Both the position numbers and the translations under genes were made by a program. 11,838 nucleotides of DNA from Candidatus Helarchaeota archaeon (GTDB lineage Archaea > Asgardarchaeota > Lokiarchaeia > Helarchaeales > JABXJV01), in assembly GCA_013375355.1 (NCBI GenBank), contig JABXJV010000589.1, positions 1 to 11,838 of the forward strand. The letters are read 5' to 3'. Each line of letters begins with the position of its first letter. The first letter of the stretch is position 1. The notes under the pieces were generated by a model. That model saw nothing but the letters and a program-made list of their open reading frames with translations. It was not told the origin of the DNA and made no database searches. Positions 1-7,889 of the stretch are shown here, piece by piece.

Positions 1-1
1 T

Positions 2-3000
2 AGAAAATTTCCAATTTACATCCAAATTGCTCATGATACTTTAGCCTGGTTGACAGATAATTTTTTTACAGATGAAGCTTATGCTGATGGATACCTTCCA
101 AGAATTGATTTAAACAATAAATTTGCTTTCAATAATTTTATGATATTGGAATCAATTTCGAGCTTATATCAGCTAATGGAGCCCATAATATATATTCCTA
201 ATTGGTATGCAAATTATACCTATGATGTATTTATTGATAGGGTTTACAATTTTTTAAACATTAATTTAAGAGCTAATCAAAGTGTTTATATTAATAATAG
301 CATTGTAGAAGCTAATGTAACTGGATTTATAGCTTGGTGTGATAGAGATCTAAAGAATCCTATTAATGAAACTCGATTAGTAGATAATTCACTTGCAGTC
401 TTAACTTTATTAGAATTATATAATCAGACTGGAAATTCAGAGTATTTAAGAAGGGCAAATGAATCTTGGTTATATCTTAATGCTACATTTTGGGATCCTG
501 TAAATAATGGTTATATGCCTACTAACAAATCAGATACGAATCAGACAAGGGATATAGCTGGTAATTTTCTTGCGATTTTAGCTGCCTTACAAATAAATCA
601 AACTAATTTAATTAATTTGAATATAACACAAAATGCGTTTAAAATGGCAAATGAAACATTTTATTTAATAAATTCAACCAAGGAAATCTGGGATACGAAT
701 GCATCACATGAAGGAGGATATTTAACATTAGTCGAACTTGTAGAAGGAGCTTGGAATCTTACATTTAGTTATAAGGATACTCAAACCAATGCTCTCGGAC
801 TTCTTAGTCTATTAAAATTTTATGAAATTACAAATGATACAGCTTTTCTGAATCAATCTAAACTTCTCGCAAATTTAATGTTCAAATACCTCTGGGATTC
901 TAATGATACAGGTTTTTATATAAATGCTTTAGCAAATTGGTCTTCATTTCATCCAGATGAACAAATAATAAAATATTCCTTATCAAATGCTTGGGCACTA
1001 TTAGCTTTTATTGAACTTTATAAAATTACTCAAAATTCTACAATATATTACCAAGCAGAAAAGATTATGAATTATATCAATTCATTCTATATCAATTTTC
1101 AGTTCAAAGATGAAATAATATACTTCTTAGGATATAGAGATAATGCTAATAAAACAAATTTTATCAGACCACAATTTTCGTACTCTATACTTGATTCAAA
1201 TGCTCTATTAATTAAATGTTTAGTTAAATTCTTTAATTTAATTAATTCAACTTATTGGAATGATACTACTACACCTTGGTTAACTGATGACACAGATTTC
1301 ATTCCTGGTACAGATCCTCCTAATGGAGAAATTATGAATGTGACTTTATCTTTAAAATATAATCTTACAGATAATATTGCCGATGCAAATGTCACATTGA
1401 ATATAATCGGTCTCGATACAGTAGAAGGTATAACTTACCAGACATTTATTTATAGAGTTAACGCTAGTTTTAACTCTAGTGGTAATAATTTATATATTGG
1501 TGAGTTTATAAATATTTCAACTGCAGAAAACATTATCATTTGTATTTTTGGAATTAATACTTCCAGTCCTGCATTATGGAATATTTACCGTGTAGAAAGA
1601 TTAGAGACTTCGCTTGATCATGATTTACTTGATGTTTTTGTTACATCACCTATTGCTATAAAAAATAAGAAAATATTGCCAGATTATGAAATTTATGAAG
1701 GCAATCATTACCGTTGGAAAGAATTTATTATAGGAGACGATAGAATCACGATCAATGTGTCATATGGGAGTGTTGATTCTATTTTAGGGCAGCCAGTTAC
1801 TCCAATCCCAGATGCAAAAGTAAATTTTGAGATATTAAATCCTGATGGATCTCTTTACGTTAATCGAACTATAATAACTACAAAAAATGGAATAGCAACG
1901 ATATCATTTGGACCTACTAGAGATGTAGATGAAGCAATTGGAATTTATAATGTAACAATTATTGCGGAAAGAGGGCCTTCAAATACTGATCCTAAAATCT
2001 GGTACGCTAGAGCAGTAACAAAAATGTATATCCAGGTTGGTCTTGGAATTTATATAGTATCAGTTAAGAATCTAACCGACTTTACAGCTCAAGGTGACTT
2101 GTTTCAATGTAATCTTACTTTAAAAAATGATGGTAACGATCCGAAAAACGTAACAATTATTGCACATGGAGATGTTTTTATAGAGAATTCAACTTTTACA
2201 AATTATACAATGAATGTAGGATATTCAAAACTAATTGTGTTAGTAAAAGTTGATGAGAGAACGATTCCCGATAGATCTTATAATTTAATAGTCAATTTAA
2301 TTTTCCAACAAAAATATATAAACAACGAAACTCGTTTAGTCCCTGTAAAAAATTCTACGTATCCCGAAAGAATGGGAATTCCAACCCAAATTGCTGAAGG
2401 AGATCTTCGTTATGCAATTATAAAAGTAAAAAATCAGAAATTTTTGGTGGATTTAAATTTTACATTAGAGGTATTTCTGCCTGAGGCTTTAAATTATGTC
2501 CAAATGAATGAAACTTTATCTCAAAATGCCGAATCTTATTTTTATATTCCACTTTCCGTTAAAGATTTAATTCCCTATGGTCAATATTCAGGGAAAATTA
2601 AAGTTTCTTGGGTTAATTACTCACTAGATTATTATTTCACAATTAGAGTCACACCTGATTTAGAAGTTGGTTCAATAGTGACTCCTTTCAAGCTTTATCA
2701 AGATCAAACTACTTTACTAACAGTAGAAATTGAAAATTACCGATCTACACCAGTTCGTATTTTAGTTGGTGTTTTAGGTACTGATGGGTTTCAACCTATG
2801 TTCATAAGTTCACATATTGATGCATTTGCTTCTAAAACTTTCGCAGTTCCTTGTCTATTTAGAACATTACCCTGGGATATAGGTCTAAAATATCTCCAGA
2901 TCCAAGTATATCTAATCTCAGATAATGGAATGGAATTGAAATATTCAAGGATTTATATGACAACGGTAATTATGTCCATTCCTAATATTTTATTACTTTA

Positions 3001-3172
3001 TGTTCTCCCATCTATCTCAATAATAATAATTTTGGTTCTAATTCTAAATAGAGTAAGAAAGATTAAAGAAGTAGAAAAGAAAAAATTAGTTCCAGAAACA
3101 CCTACTAAGAAAAAAGAAGAGGAATCAGATTCAGAAAAATCTAGACGTAAAAAGGCACCTTCAGTTTTTTAA
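2..3172 (+). CDS. Large membrane-anchored surface glycoprotein with alpha/alpha-toroid-like N-terminal half (5' partial)
   Basis: The reading frame is already open at position 2 (RKFPIYIQIAHDTLAW precedes the TTG at 50), so the true start lies outside the window and TTG 50 is only an internal codon. At least 1056 residues are visible. The first ~430 residues contain repeated helical-hairpin units such as SLAVLTLLELYNQTGNSEYL, TNALGLLSLLKFYEITND and SNAWALLAFIELYKIT, resembling six-hairpin (alpha/alpha) toroids of the AGE/DUF255 glycosidase-epimerase type. The rest is beta-rich: Ig-like segments (about 1340-2030) and CARDB-like segments (about 2040-2960). A hydrophobic helix (2978-3049, IPNILLLYVLPSISIIIILV) precedes a Lys/Glu-rich tail, so an outside-facing ectodomain with a cytoplasmic C-terminus is likely. 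I count about 44 N-X-S/T sequons, none in the ~120 residues before the helix or in the tail. Catalytic activity cannot be assigned. Fold similarity is judged by eye; the surface anchor is well supported. Confidence 0.8.
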   Translation, partial: RKFPIYIQIAHDTLAWLTDNFFTDEAYADGYLPRIDLNNKFAFNNFMILESISSLYQLMEPIIYIPNWYANYTYDVFIDRVYNFLNINLRANQSVYINNSIVEANVTGFIAWCDRDLKNPINETRLVDNSLAVLTLLELYNQTGNSEYLRRANESWLYLNATFWDPVNNGYMPTNKSDTNQTRDIAGNFLAILAALQINQTNLINLNITQNAFKMANETFYLINSTKEIWDTNASHEGGYLTLVELVEGAWNLTFSYKDTQTNALGLLSLLKFYEITNDTAFLNQSKLLANLMFKYLWDSNDTGFYINALANWSSFHPDEQIIKYSLSNAWALLAFIELYKITQNSTIYYQAEKIMNYINSFYINFQFKDEIIYFLGYRDNANKTNFIRPQFSYSILDSNALLIKCLVKFFNLINSTYWNDTTTPWLTDDTDFIPGTDPPNGEIMNVTLSLKYNLTDNIADANVTLNIIGLDTVEGITYQTFIYRVNASFNSSGNNLYIGEFINISTAENIIICIFGINTSSPALWNIYRVERLETSLDHDLLDVFVTSPIAIKNKKILPDYEIYEGNHYRWKEFIIGDDRITINVSYGSVDSILGQPVTPIPDAKVNFEILNPDGSLYVNRTIITTKNGIATISFGPTRDVDEAIGIYNVTIIAERGPSNTDPKIWYARAVTKMYIQVGLGIYIVSVKNLTDFTAQGDLFQCNLTLKNDGNDPKNVTIIAHGDVFIENSTFTNYTMNVGYSKLIVLVKVDERTIPDRSYNLIVNLIFQQKYINNETRLVPVKNSTYPERMGIPTQIAEGDLRYAIIKVKNQKFLVDLNFTLEVFLPEALNYVQMNETLSQNAESYFYIPLSVKDLIPYGQYSGKIKVSWVNYSLDYYFTIRVTPDLEVGSIVTPFKLYQDQTTLLTVEIENYRSTPVRILVGVLGTDGFQPMFISSHIDAFASKTFAVPCLFRTLPWDIGLKYLQIQVYLISDNGMELKYSRIYMTTVIMSIPNILLLYVLPSISIIIILVLILNRVRKIKEVEKKKLVPETPTKKKEEESDSEKSRRKKAPSVF

Positions 3173-3185
3173 TAATTATTAGGGG

Positions 3186-4751
3186 ATGAATATTTTGCAA
3201 AATTCTCCAATGCTACCATTATTTAAAAAATATGAAATTAAGGAGATAACACCTAAACAAATGGCAGTAATTGATGAAAATTGCTCCTATTTAGGTATTT
3301 CAACAGAATTATTAATGGAAAATGCTGGTAAAGCAGTTTCTCAAGAAATTATAAGAGAGATTTCAGATATTAGCGATAAAACTATTTTTATTTTTGCGGG
3401 AACGGGAAATAATGGTGGTGATGCATTTGTTACAGCACGTCATCTTTCGCATTTTAAACCAAAAATTAATGTTTTATTAATAGGACATAGTTCACAAATC
3501 AGAACAGAAATTTCTAAAAAGAATTGGAATGCCTTAGGAAAAATGAAATATTCAGTATCTAAGTTTGAAATTATTAATTCCAATCAATTAGATTCTTTAA
3601 AAGAAAATATTTTATCAGCAGATATTCTAATTGATGGTTTATTAGGAACTGGAATTAGGGAAAAATTACGTGAACCAGTATCTACAGCAATTGACCTTAT
3701 TAATGAATTCAAAGGTCTTAAGGTGGCAATTGATATTCCTTCTGGTTTAGATCCTTTAGATGGAAATATCCATGATAAAGCAGTTGAGGCGAATTTAACT
3801 ATAACTTTCCATAAGTTGAAGATTGGTCTGAAAAATAATGAAAAATATGTAGGTAAATTAGTAATCTCAGAAATTGGTATTCCTCCTGAGGCTGAATTCC
3901 TAGTTGGAACAGGAGATGTAAAATTTTTAGGTAGATCAAGAGATCCTCATAGTCACAAAGGAGATTTCGGTAAAGTATTAGTAATAGGTGGAGGAAAATT
4001 TTATACCGGAGCACCAGCTTTAGTAGGTCTAGCAGCATATAGAACTGGTGCAGATCTAGTAATTATCGCCACACCTGAAAAAGTTGCACCTAATTTAAGA
4101 AGTTATTCGCCAAATTTAATAGTAAGAGATTTACCAGGAGATATTTTATCTGAAGAAGCTATACCTAATATAGAAAAATTATTACCTTGGGCGACATCAG
4201 TCGCAATTGGACCAGGTTTAGGAGATGAAGATTCAACGTTAAAAACTGTGGTAGAAGTTATTAAGAAAATTCAAAAGGAAAATATCCCATTAGTTATAGA
4301 TGCAGATGCCTTAAAGGCAATCGCACTTGACTTGAAAATTTTATCAAAATCACAAATTGTTTTAACTCCGCATGAAGGGGAATTCAAAAAATTAACCGGA
4401 ATTGATTTAACAAATATGGTTCTCCCAGTTAAAATCCAAAATGTCATTGATTCAGCAAAAAAAATGGGAGTTACAATCTTACTTAAGGGTCATGAGGATA
4501 TTATTTCAGATGGAAAAAAATTTAAAATTAATATAACAGGATGTCCAGCGATGACTGTAGGAGGAACTGGGGATGTGTTAACAGGTATTACTGCATGTTT
4601 AATAGGGCAAAAATTGAATACATTTGATTCTGCTGTTGCAGCTGCATTCATCAATGGAAAAGCCGGGGAATTAGCCTCTGAAAAATATTTTGGCAACCAT
4701 ATAATGGCGACAGATTTACTTGAACTAATTCCTAAAGCAATGAAAATATAA
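3186..4751 (+). CDS. nnr: Bifunctional NAD(P)H-hydrate repair enzyme (NnrE epimerase + NnrD ADP-dependent dehydratase)
   Basis: Repairs damaged hydrated NAD(P)H in the cytosol: the N-terminal YjeF_N domain epimerises R- to S-NAD(P)HX and the C-terminal ribokinase-like YjeF_C domain dehydrates S-NAD(P)HX using ADP. The N-domain (about residues 18-235) shows LMENAG (43-48), GTGNNGGDAFV (72-82), IDGLLGTG (149-156, with the expected Asp150) and IDIPSGLD (182-189). The C-domain (about 240-521) shows HKGDFGKVLVIGG (257-269), IGPGLG (341-346), IDADAL (371-376), TPHEGEF (394-400) and GGTGDVLTG (459-467) with the catalytic-type Asp463. The 521-residue length and domain order are usual for the prokaryotic fusion. 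It starts 13 bp after the surface-protein stop, suggesting co-transcription, though no functional link is evident. AGGGG (3181-3185) directly abuts the ATG at 3186, too close for a Shine-Dalgarno; TTG at 3195 (9-nt spacing) or ATG 3210 could be the true start. Confidence 0.95.
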   Translation: MNILQNSPMLPLFKKYEIKEITPKQMAVIDENCSYLGISTELLMENAGKAVSQEIIREISDISDKTIFIFAGTGNNGGDAFVTARHLSHFKPKINVLLIGHSSQIRTEISKKNWNALGKMKYSVSKFEIINSNQLDSLKENILSADILIDGLLGTGIREKLREPVSTAIDLINEFKGLKVAIDIPSGLDPLDGNIHDKAVEANLTITFHKLKIGLKNNEKYVGKLVISEIGIPPEAEFLVGTGDVKFLGRSRDPHSHKGDFGKVLVIGGGKFYTGAPALVGLAAYRTGADLVIIATPEKVAPNLRSYSPNLIVRDLPGDILSEEAIPNIEKLLPWATSVAIGPGLGDEDSTLKTVVEVIKKIQKENIPLVIDADALKAIALDLKILSKSQIVLTPHEGEFKKLTGIDLTNMVLPVKIQNVIDSAKKMGVTILLKGHEDIISDGKKFKINITGCPAMTVGGTGDVLTGITACLIGQKLNTFDSAVAAAFINGKAGELASEKYFGNHIMATDLLELIPKAMKI

Positions 4752-5023
4752 TATATAATATAACTTAACAAGAAATGAAATTAAATTCAAATTATAAAAA
4801 ATATCTTCAAAATTTTTTATATTAAAATAAAAAATTCACAAAAAAATGTTTAATTTAATTAATTTCCTTTTTGTTTTTAGTTTCAATAGACGAAAATTAT
4901 AATAATTAGTTAAAATGTTTTACTTTATGTATAGAATTTATTAAATTATTTAATTATTAATAAATCAAATTAGAAAAAATTTACATTTCATTTTATGTCT
5001 TATTACAAAATGTGGCGTGTATT
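4752..5023. other. AT-rich intergenic spacer, 272 bp
   Basis: Nothing beyond AT-rich DNA is evident between the nnr stop and the gelsolin-like start. It must hold the nnr terminator (a T-run at about 4812-4819 is a candidate) and the gelsolin-like promoter. No RNA gene, coding potential or strong repeat was seen. Confidence 0.5.
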
Positions 5024-5893
5024 ATGAGTGTTCAACTACATAATGTTTTAGATGAAGGTGATTTAGAACAAGTACCAATTTCTGGACCAATTAACGTTTT
5101 GTTAAAATCCGATTTGGTAGTTCTAGTTGTTGATGAGATAAAAAAGAAAATATATATTTGGAAAGGAGAAAATGCAAGGGTTCGTCGGAAGTTTATTGCA
5201 GCACGCAAAAGCCAAGACTTGCGTGGGCAATTAGGTTTAACATATAAGGTGGATTCTATTGATCAAGGTTCAGAACCAACTGAATTTATTAATATAATAG
5301 GCGGTCCAGTTCCTATTACTCCCGAAATTGAGGAATTTATTCCTACAGAGCAACCAGCAGCCCCACAACCGACTTTAACTCCACAACCAACGGTTTCTCC
5401 TCCACCACAACCAGTTTCTCAACCAACAATTATTCAACCAGCTCAACCCATACAACCACCTCAGCCTCAACCCCAACCCACGATTGTCCAACCTCAACCT
5501 ACTATTGAACCCGCACCTACAACTCAACCAGTAGCACCAGCAACAGTCAGTACCTCGATTCAATCCCTTCCAGTAGAAGATAGTGTTAAGCAAATTATTG
5601 CTATTATTGATCAGAAATCAGTTCCACAAAATTATGAGAGGGAGATTGTGGTAATTGGTCCATACGTTTTCAGTATGGTAGAAAGTAAGAAAACTTTTCT
5701 TGGTCAAGAAAAGATTGAACGTAAATGGGAGATTTTCTCTGATTTACCAGAAGGTGATTTTCTTGCTAAAGATTATACTGCTCGAATGATTGTTAATGAA
5801 GGCCGAATTATGGCTGTTGAATTACTTAAAGGATCAACTGAAGTTTTATCTGGTGCACAAGTCGAAGCATATAAGATTAAATTCCAAAAATAA
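5024..5893 (+). CDS. Gelsolin-like domain protein with Pro/Gln-rich linker and unidentified C-terminal domain
   Basis: Numbered from the ATG at 5024 (289 aa). Residues ~1-95 match a gelsolin/ADF-H-like repeat: a hydrophobic strand (SDLVVLVVDE), the hallmark KKIYIWKGENA (39-51), the long helix RRKFIAARKSQDL, then YKVDSIDQGSEPTEF, as in the family's 'G.E...F' ending. Residues ~107-183 are a low-complexity Pro/Gln/Thr linker. Residues ~184-289 form a separate beta-rich domain (EIVVIGPYVFSMVESKK, KWEIFSDLPEGDF, GRIMAVELLKG) that I do not recognise. Gelsolin-domain proteins are known in Asgard archaea, where some bind or sever actin; that role here is inference. Only one gelsolin repeat is present, so capping or scaffolding is more likely than the severing typical of multi-repeat gelsolins. 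An in-frame GTG at 5012 would add MACI; ATG is preferred although neither start has a clear Shine-Dalgarno. It probably forms its own unit behind a 272-bp AT-rich spacer. Confidence 0.85.
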   Translation: MSVQLHNVLDEGDLEQVPISGPINVLLKSDLVVLVVDEIKKKIYIWKGENARVRRKFIAARKSQDLRGQLGLTYKVDSIDQGSEPTEFINIIGGPVPITPEIEEFIPTEQPAAPQPTLTPQPTVSPPPQPVSQPTIIQPAQPIQPPQPQPQPTIVQPQPTIEPAPTTQPVAPATVSTSIQSLPVEDSVKQIIAIIDQKSVPQNYEREIVVIGPYVFSMVESKKTFLGQEKIERKWEIFSDLPEGDFLAKDYTARMIVNEGRIMAVELLKGSTEVLSGAQVEAYKIKFQK

Positions 5894-5907
5894 TTTTTCC
5901 TAATTTT
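5894..5907 (+). terminator. Probable archaeal T-tract terminator after the gelsolin-like gene
   Basis: The stop codon is followed at once by TTTTTCCTAATTTT on the coding strand. Archaeal RNA polymerase commonly terminates at such U-rich stretches without a hairpin. In DNA this AT-rich the call is tentative. Confidence 0.35.
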
Positions 5908-5977
5908 GACCTGAAATATTCCCAAATTAACTTAAATATTCAGAATTTTCTATTCTATTTTTAAAATTCAAAAAACA

Positions 5978-5986
5978 TTAATATAC
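5978..5986 (+). promoter_or_regulatory. Possible TATA box for the small helical-protein gene
   Basis: TTAATATAC, preceded by the A-rich stretch AAAAAACA that could act as a BRE, lies 73 bp upstream of the GTG start. A start site about 25 bp downstream would leave a leader of about 40 nt containing the GAGGG at 6040-6044. AT-rich background makes chance matches common. Confidence 0.25.
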
Positions 5987-6050
5987 ATAAATTTCATTTT
6001 TTTATTAGATACTAAAAATTACTAAAGATAAAGAAATTTGAGGGATGAAA

Positions 6051-6248
6051 GTGCCTAAAGCAAGTGATCAATTAATTGAATATGCAGAAAGGAAAGCTAA
6101 ATACCATATTGAACTTGCTGAGAGTCATATAAAGAGTCGTGAGCCAGAAATAGCGAAGAGACTTTTATTAAGTGCAGCAGAGTGGTATAGAAAGGCTGGC
6201 CTTAATGATAAAGCTACTGAAGTGGAAGAAAGAGCAAAATCTCTGTAA
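6051..6248 (+). CDS. Small all-helical (TPR/MIT-like) protein
   Basis: A 65-residue protein that I cannot assign to a named family. It reads as three charged amphipathic helices: about KASDQLIEYAERKAKYHIEL through HIKSR, then PEIAKRLLLSAAEWYRKAG, then NDKATEVEERAKSL. The SAAEWYRKAGLNDKA segment resembles a single TPR hairpin, and the overall size also suits a MIT-like three-helix bundle; either would mean a protein-interaction module. Start choice: GAGGG (6040-6044) directly abuts the ATG at 6045, which is sterically poor, but sits 6 nt before the in-frame GTG at 6051, so I take GTG; using ATG adds Met-Lys. It has no membrane segment or signal peptide. It lies between the gelsolin-like and Roadblock genes, on the same strand as both, so an accessory role there is possible but only inferred from position. 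Confidence 0.75.
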   Translation: MPKASDQLIEYAERKAKYHIELAESHIKSREPEIAKRLLLSAAEWYRKAGLNDKATEVEERAKSL

Positions 6249-6434
6249 GACCTAATATTTCATATTTACTTTAGGAAGATACAAATTAAAAATTTAGAAT
6301 GAGTTATTTCTCGTAATTTTTTGAGTATTAGCATGATATTTTAGTCTATTTATTACATAGTTAATCCATTTAACCTGGTCTATAATAATTTAAAAATGAA
6401 ATAAAGCACTCAAAATTAATGAAAATTTTTAAAC

Positions 6435-6653
6435 CTATTTTTTTTGAACTCGAGGGCTTTCTAAATTAGTTGAACATATCGGACAATATGATAATTTTAA
6501 TGTTACAATATTAGTTCCACATTTTCTACAAATTCTTGTTAAATCCTTAGCTTTAATAGACATTTTTAATTTTAAACCACAATGTGGGCAATATGAAGCA
6601 TTAATAGGAACTTCTTTTTTACAATTTAAACAGATTAATTTCTCGTTTATCAT
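6435..6653 (-). CDS. Double zinc-ribbon protein
   Basis: A 72-residue protein made of two CxxC-x(10-11)-CxxC units. The first uses Cys8/Cys11 (CLNC) and Cys22/Cys25 (CPHCG); the second uses Cys42/Cys45 (CRKCG) and Cys57/Cys60 (CPIC). Each should bind one zinc, giving a tandem 'double zinc ribbon' (DZR/zinc-ribbon_2 type) linked by a Lys-rich segment. Such stand-alone ribbons in archaea may bind nucleic acid or other proteins; the specific role is unknown. The ATG is supported by AAGGATG about 7 nt upstream on the minus strand. The gene is transcribed opposite to its neighbours: convergent with the small helical-protein gene and divergent from the Roadblock gene. An intact CDS with all eight cysteines in register argues against a chance ORF. 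Confidence 0.85.
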   Translation of the reverse strand: MINEKLICLNCKKEVPINASYCPHCGLKLKMSIKAKDLTRICRKCGTNIVTLKLSYCPICSTNLESPRVQKK

Positions 6654-6827
6654 TTTAAAACATCCTTATTGATTTTAGAATATCAAAATTTATTTAAAAT
6701 AGTTATTCTTTAAATTTTTTTATAAAATCTTTATGAATTTTTATATTTTATACATTAAATTAAGAAATTTCTTATAATGACCTTGATTAATAAACCCAAA
6801 TTAATGAAATAAAATATATCAATAATT

Positions 6828-6844
6828 AGAAACCATATATAATT
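6828..6844 (+). promoter_or_regulatory. Candidate BRE/TATA promoter of the Roadblock gene
   Basis: AGAAACCATATATAATT carries a TATA-like CATATATAA (6834-6842) preceded by purine-rich AGAAACC resembling an archaeal BRE. Initiation about 25 bp downstream would give a leader of roughly 60 nt that contains the AAGGTT Shine-Dalgarno before the TTG start. The rest of the 275-bp divergent spacer (6654-6928) holds only AT-rich DNA and presumably the zinc-ribbon promoter on the other strand; no RNA gene was seen. Confidence 0.4.
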
Positions 6845-6928
6845 AAGGCAAAATTCTATTAAAATTAATAATTATTTGGAAATTGATGATTTTAATTCTA
6901 AAAAAAGGTTTTTGAAGAAGGTTAAAAA

Positions 6929-7810
6929 TTGTCAGAGATTACAGAAGAACAGAAAGATACCTTAACTAATTTATTAAATAAATTGGAAGCTAGAACTGAA
7001 TTAGAAGCGTGTGCAGTAGTTACTAAAGAAGGTCTACGTATAGCTTGTGCAGTTAGCGCAGATGTTGATGCTGATGTTTATTCAGCAGCTTCTGCTGCAC
7101 TTGTAAATTTAGGAGAGACTAGTCTACGTCAACTTAAACATGGTGGTCTTAAAGAGATTATAGTCCGAGGTGAAGATGGCTATACTATACTTACACAAGC
7201 TGGACCCAGACACATGGTAGTAGGCTCTTGTAAAAAAATGAGCAGAATGGGTTATTATTTAGCCTTATTGCATCGTTTTAGTAATAAAGTAGCAAATACT
7301 TTAGGGTATGAAGCAGCTATTGTGAAAGTTCCTGTTGAACCAGCAGCACCAGTTGTTGCTAAACCTACCCCAACAGTTACCTTATCTGAGATTACACCTC
7401 CAACTACAATACGCCCAGAAGAGGTTCCAGAACCAGTTACTATTGATCAACTTCCTGCTCCAGTTTCTGCTGAATCAATCCCAGCACCAGCTACTATTTC
7501 AGATGTAGAAGAAAGTTTTGATAAAAGGGCTTTATTTGATGCATTACAATCATTGGAGGGACAAGAAGCTCCAACCACCGCTCAACCAACTTCAGGTAGT
7601 GTAGAAATAGATTCTGAGGCTTTAAAAACAGCTTTGAGCCCAAAACCAGTTCAACCCCAACTTACTCCACCTGTTGCACCCCCACCAACAAAACCCTTTA
7701 CAGCTGCCGAAGCAAGTGATGATGATCTTTTCAAAATAAGCGATAAAGATGCTGTACTTGAAGCGTTAAAAGTATTGGGCTGGGAAGAGCCTGAAGACGA
7801 AGCGAAGTAA
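6929..7810 (+). CDS. Roadblock/LC7 (MglB-like) domain protein with Pro/Ala-rich tail and helical repeats
   Basis: Residues ~8-127 form a Roadblock/LC7 domain: opening helix (TLTNLLNKLEARTELEACAV), central beta strands with VTKEGLRIACAVS, the long helix SAASAALVNLGETSL, then HGGLKEIIVRGEDGYTIL and a C-terminal helix. Family members usually dimerise and contact small Ras-like or MglA GTPases; Asgard archaea encode many of both. Residues ~134-195 and ~214-260 are Pro/Ala/Thr-rich and probably disordered. Three short helix motifs punctuate the tail: DKRALFDALQSLEG (198-211), DSEALKTALS (228-237) and DKDAVLEALKVLGWEE (272-287). The start is TTG, supported by AAGGTT about 6 nt upstream and by the domain boundary. 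The protein is cytosolic, with no membrane segment. The long tail is unusual, since many Roadblock proteins are little more than the domain. Any GTPase-regulating role is inferred from the family. Confidence 0.9.
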   Translation: MSEITEEQKDTLTNLLNKLEARTELEACAVVTKEGLRIACAVSADVDADVYSAASAALVNLGETSLRQLKHGGLKEIIVRGEDGYTILTQAGPRHMVVGSCKKMSRMGYYLALLHRFSNKVANTLGYEAAIVKVPVEPAAPVVAKPTPTVTLSEITPPTTIRPEEVPEPVTIDQLPAPVSAESIPAPATISDVEESFDKRALFDALQSLEGQEAPTTAQPTSGSVEIDSEALKTALSPKPVQPQLTPPVAPPPTKPFTAAEASDDDLFKISDKDAVLEALKVLGWEEPEDEAK

Positions 7811-7820
7811 TTTCATTAAA

Positions 7821-7836
7821 TTTTCTGTATTTCTTT
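7821..7836 (+). terminator. Possible T-rich terminator after the Roadblock gene
   Basis: TTTTCTGTATTTCTTT begins 11 bp after the stop, in the short convergent gap facing the KaiC-like gene. It resembles archaeal U-tract terminators, without a hairpin. Confidence 0.35.
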
Positions 7837-7874
7837 AAAAAAAATATCAAAATTAGAGAAATATTAAAGGAATA

Positions 7875-7889
7875 TAAAAGAAAAAAATA
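7875..7889 (-). terminator. Probable T-tract terminator of the lrp-kaiC unit
   Basis: Immediately after the KaiC-like stop, the minus strand reads TATTTTTTTCTTTTA, a strong U-rich tract of the kind that ends archaeal transcripts. Together with the facing T-rich tract of the Roadblock gene it makes a compact convergent, bidirectional termination region. Confidence 0.45.

Noticed and set aside
3799..4038. Minus-strand open frame inside the nnr gene
   Set aside because: Lies wholly antisense to a well-conserved enzyme; Leu/Ile-rich low-complexity product with no domain.
4490..4771. Minus-strand open frame over the nnr 3' end
   Set aside because: Antisense to the conserved dehydratase motifs (GTGDVLTG region); no recognisable features.
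4937..4964. Inverted repeat TTTATTAA...TTAATAAA upstream of the gelsolin-like gene
   Set aside because: Only A/T bases in both arms; expected often by chance at this composition.
5375..5593. Minus-strand open frame rich in Trp, Leu and Arg
   Set aside because: It is the antisense reading of the Pro/Gln-rich linker codons of the gelsolin-like gene.
6249..6434. Possible small RNA (C/D-box-like) in the convergent gap
   Set aside because: TGAT-like fragments are present but no proper C-box and D-box pair or closing stem was found.
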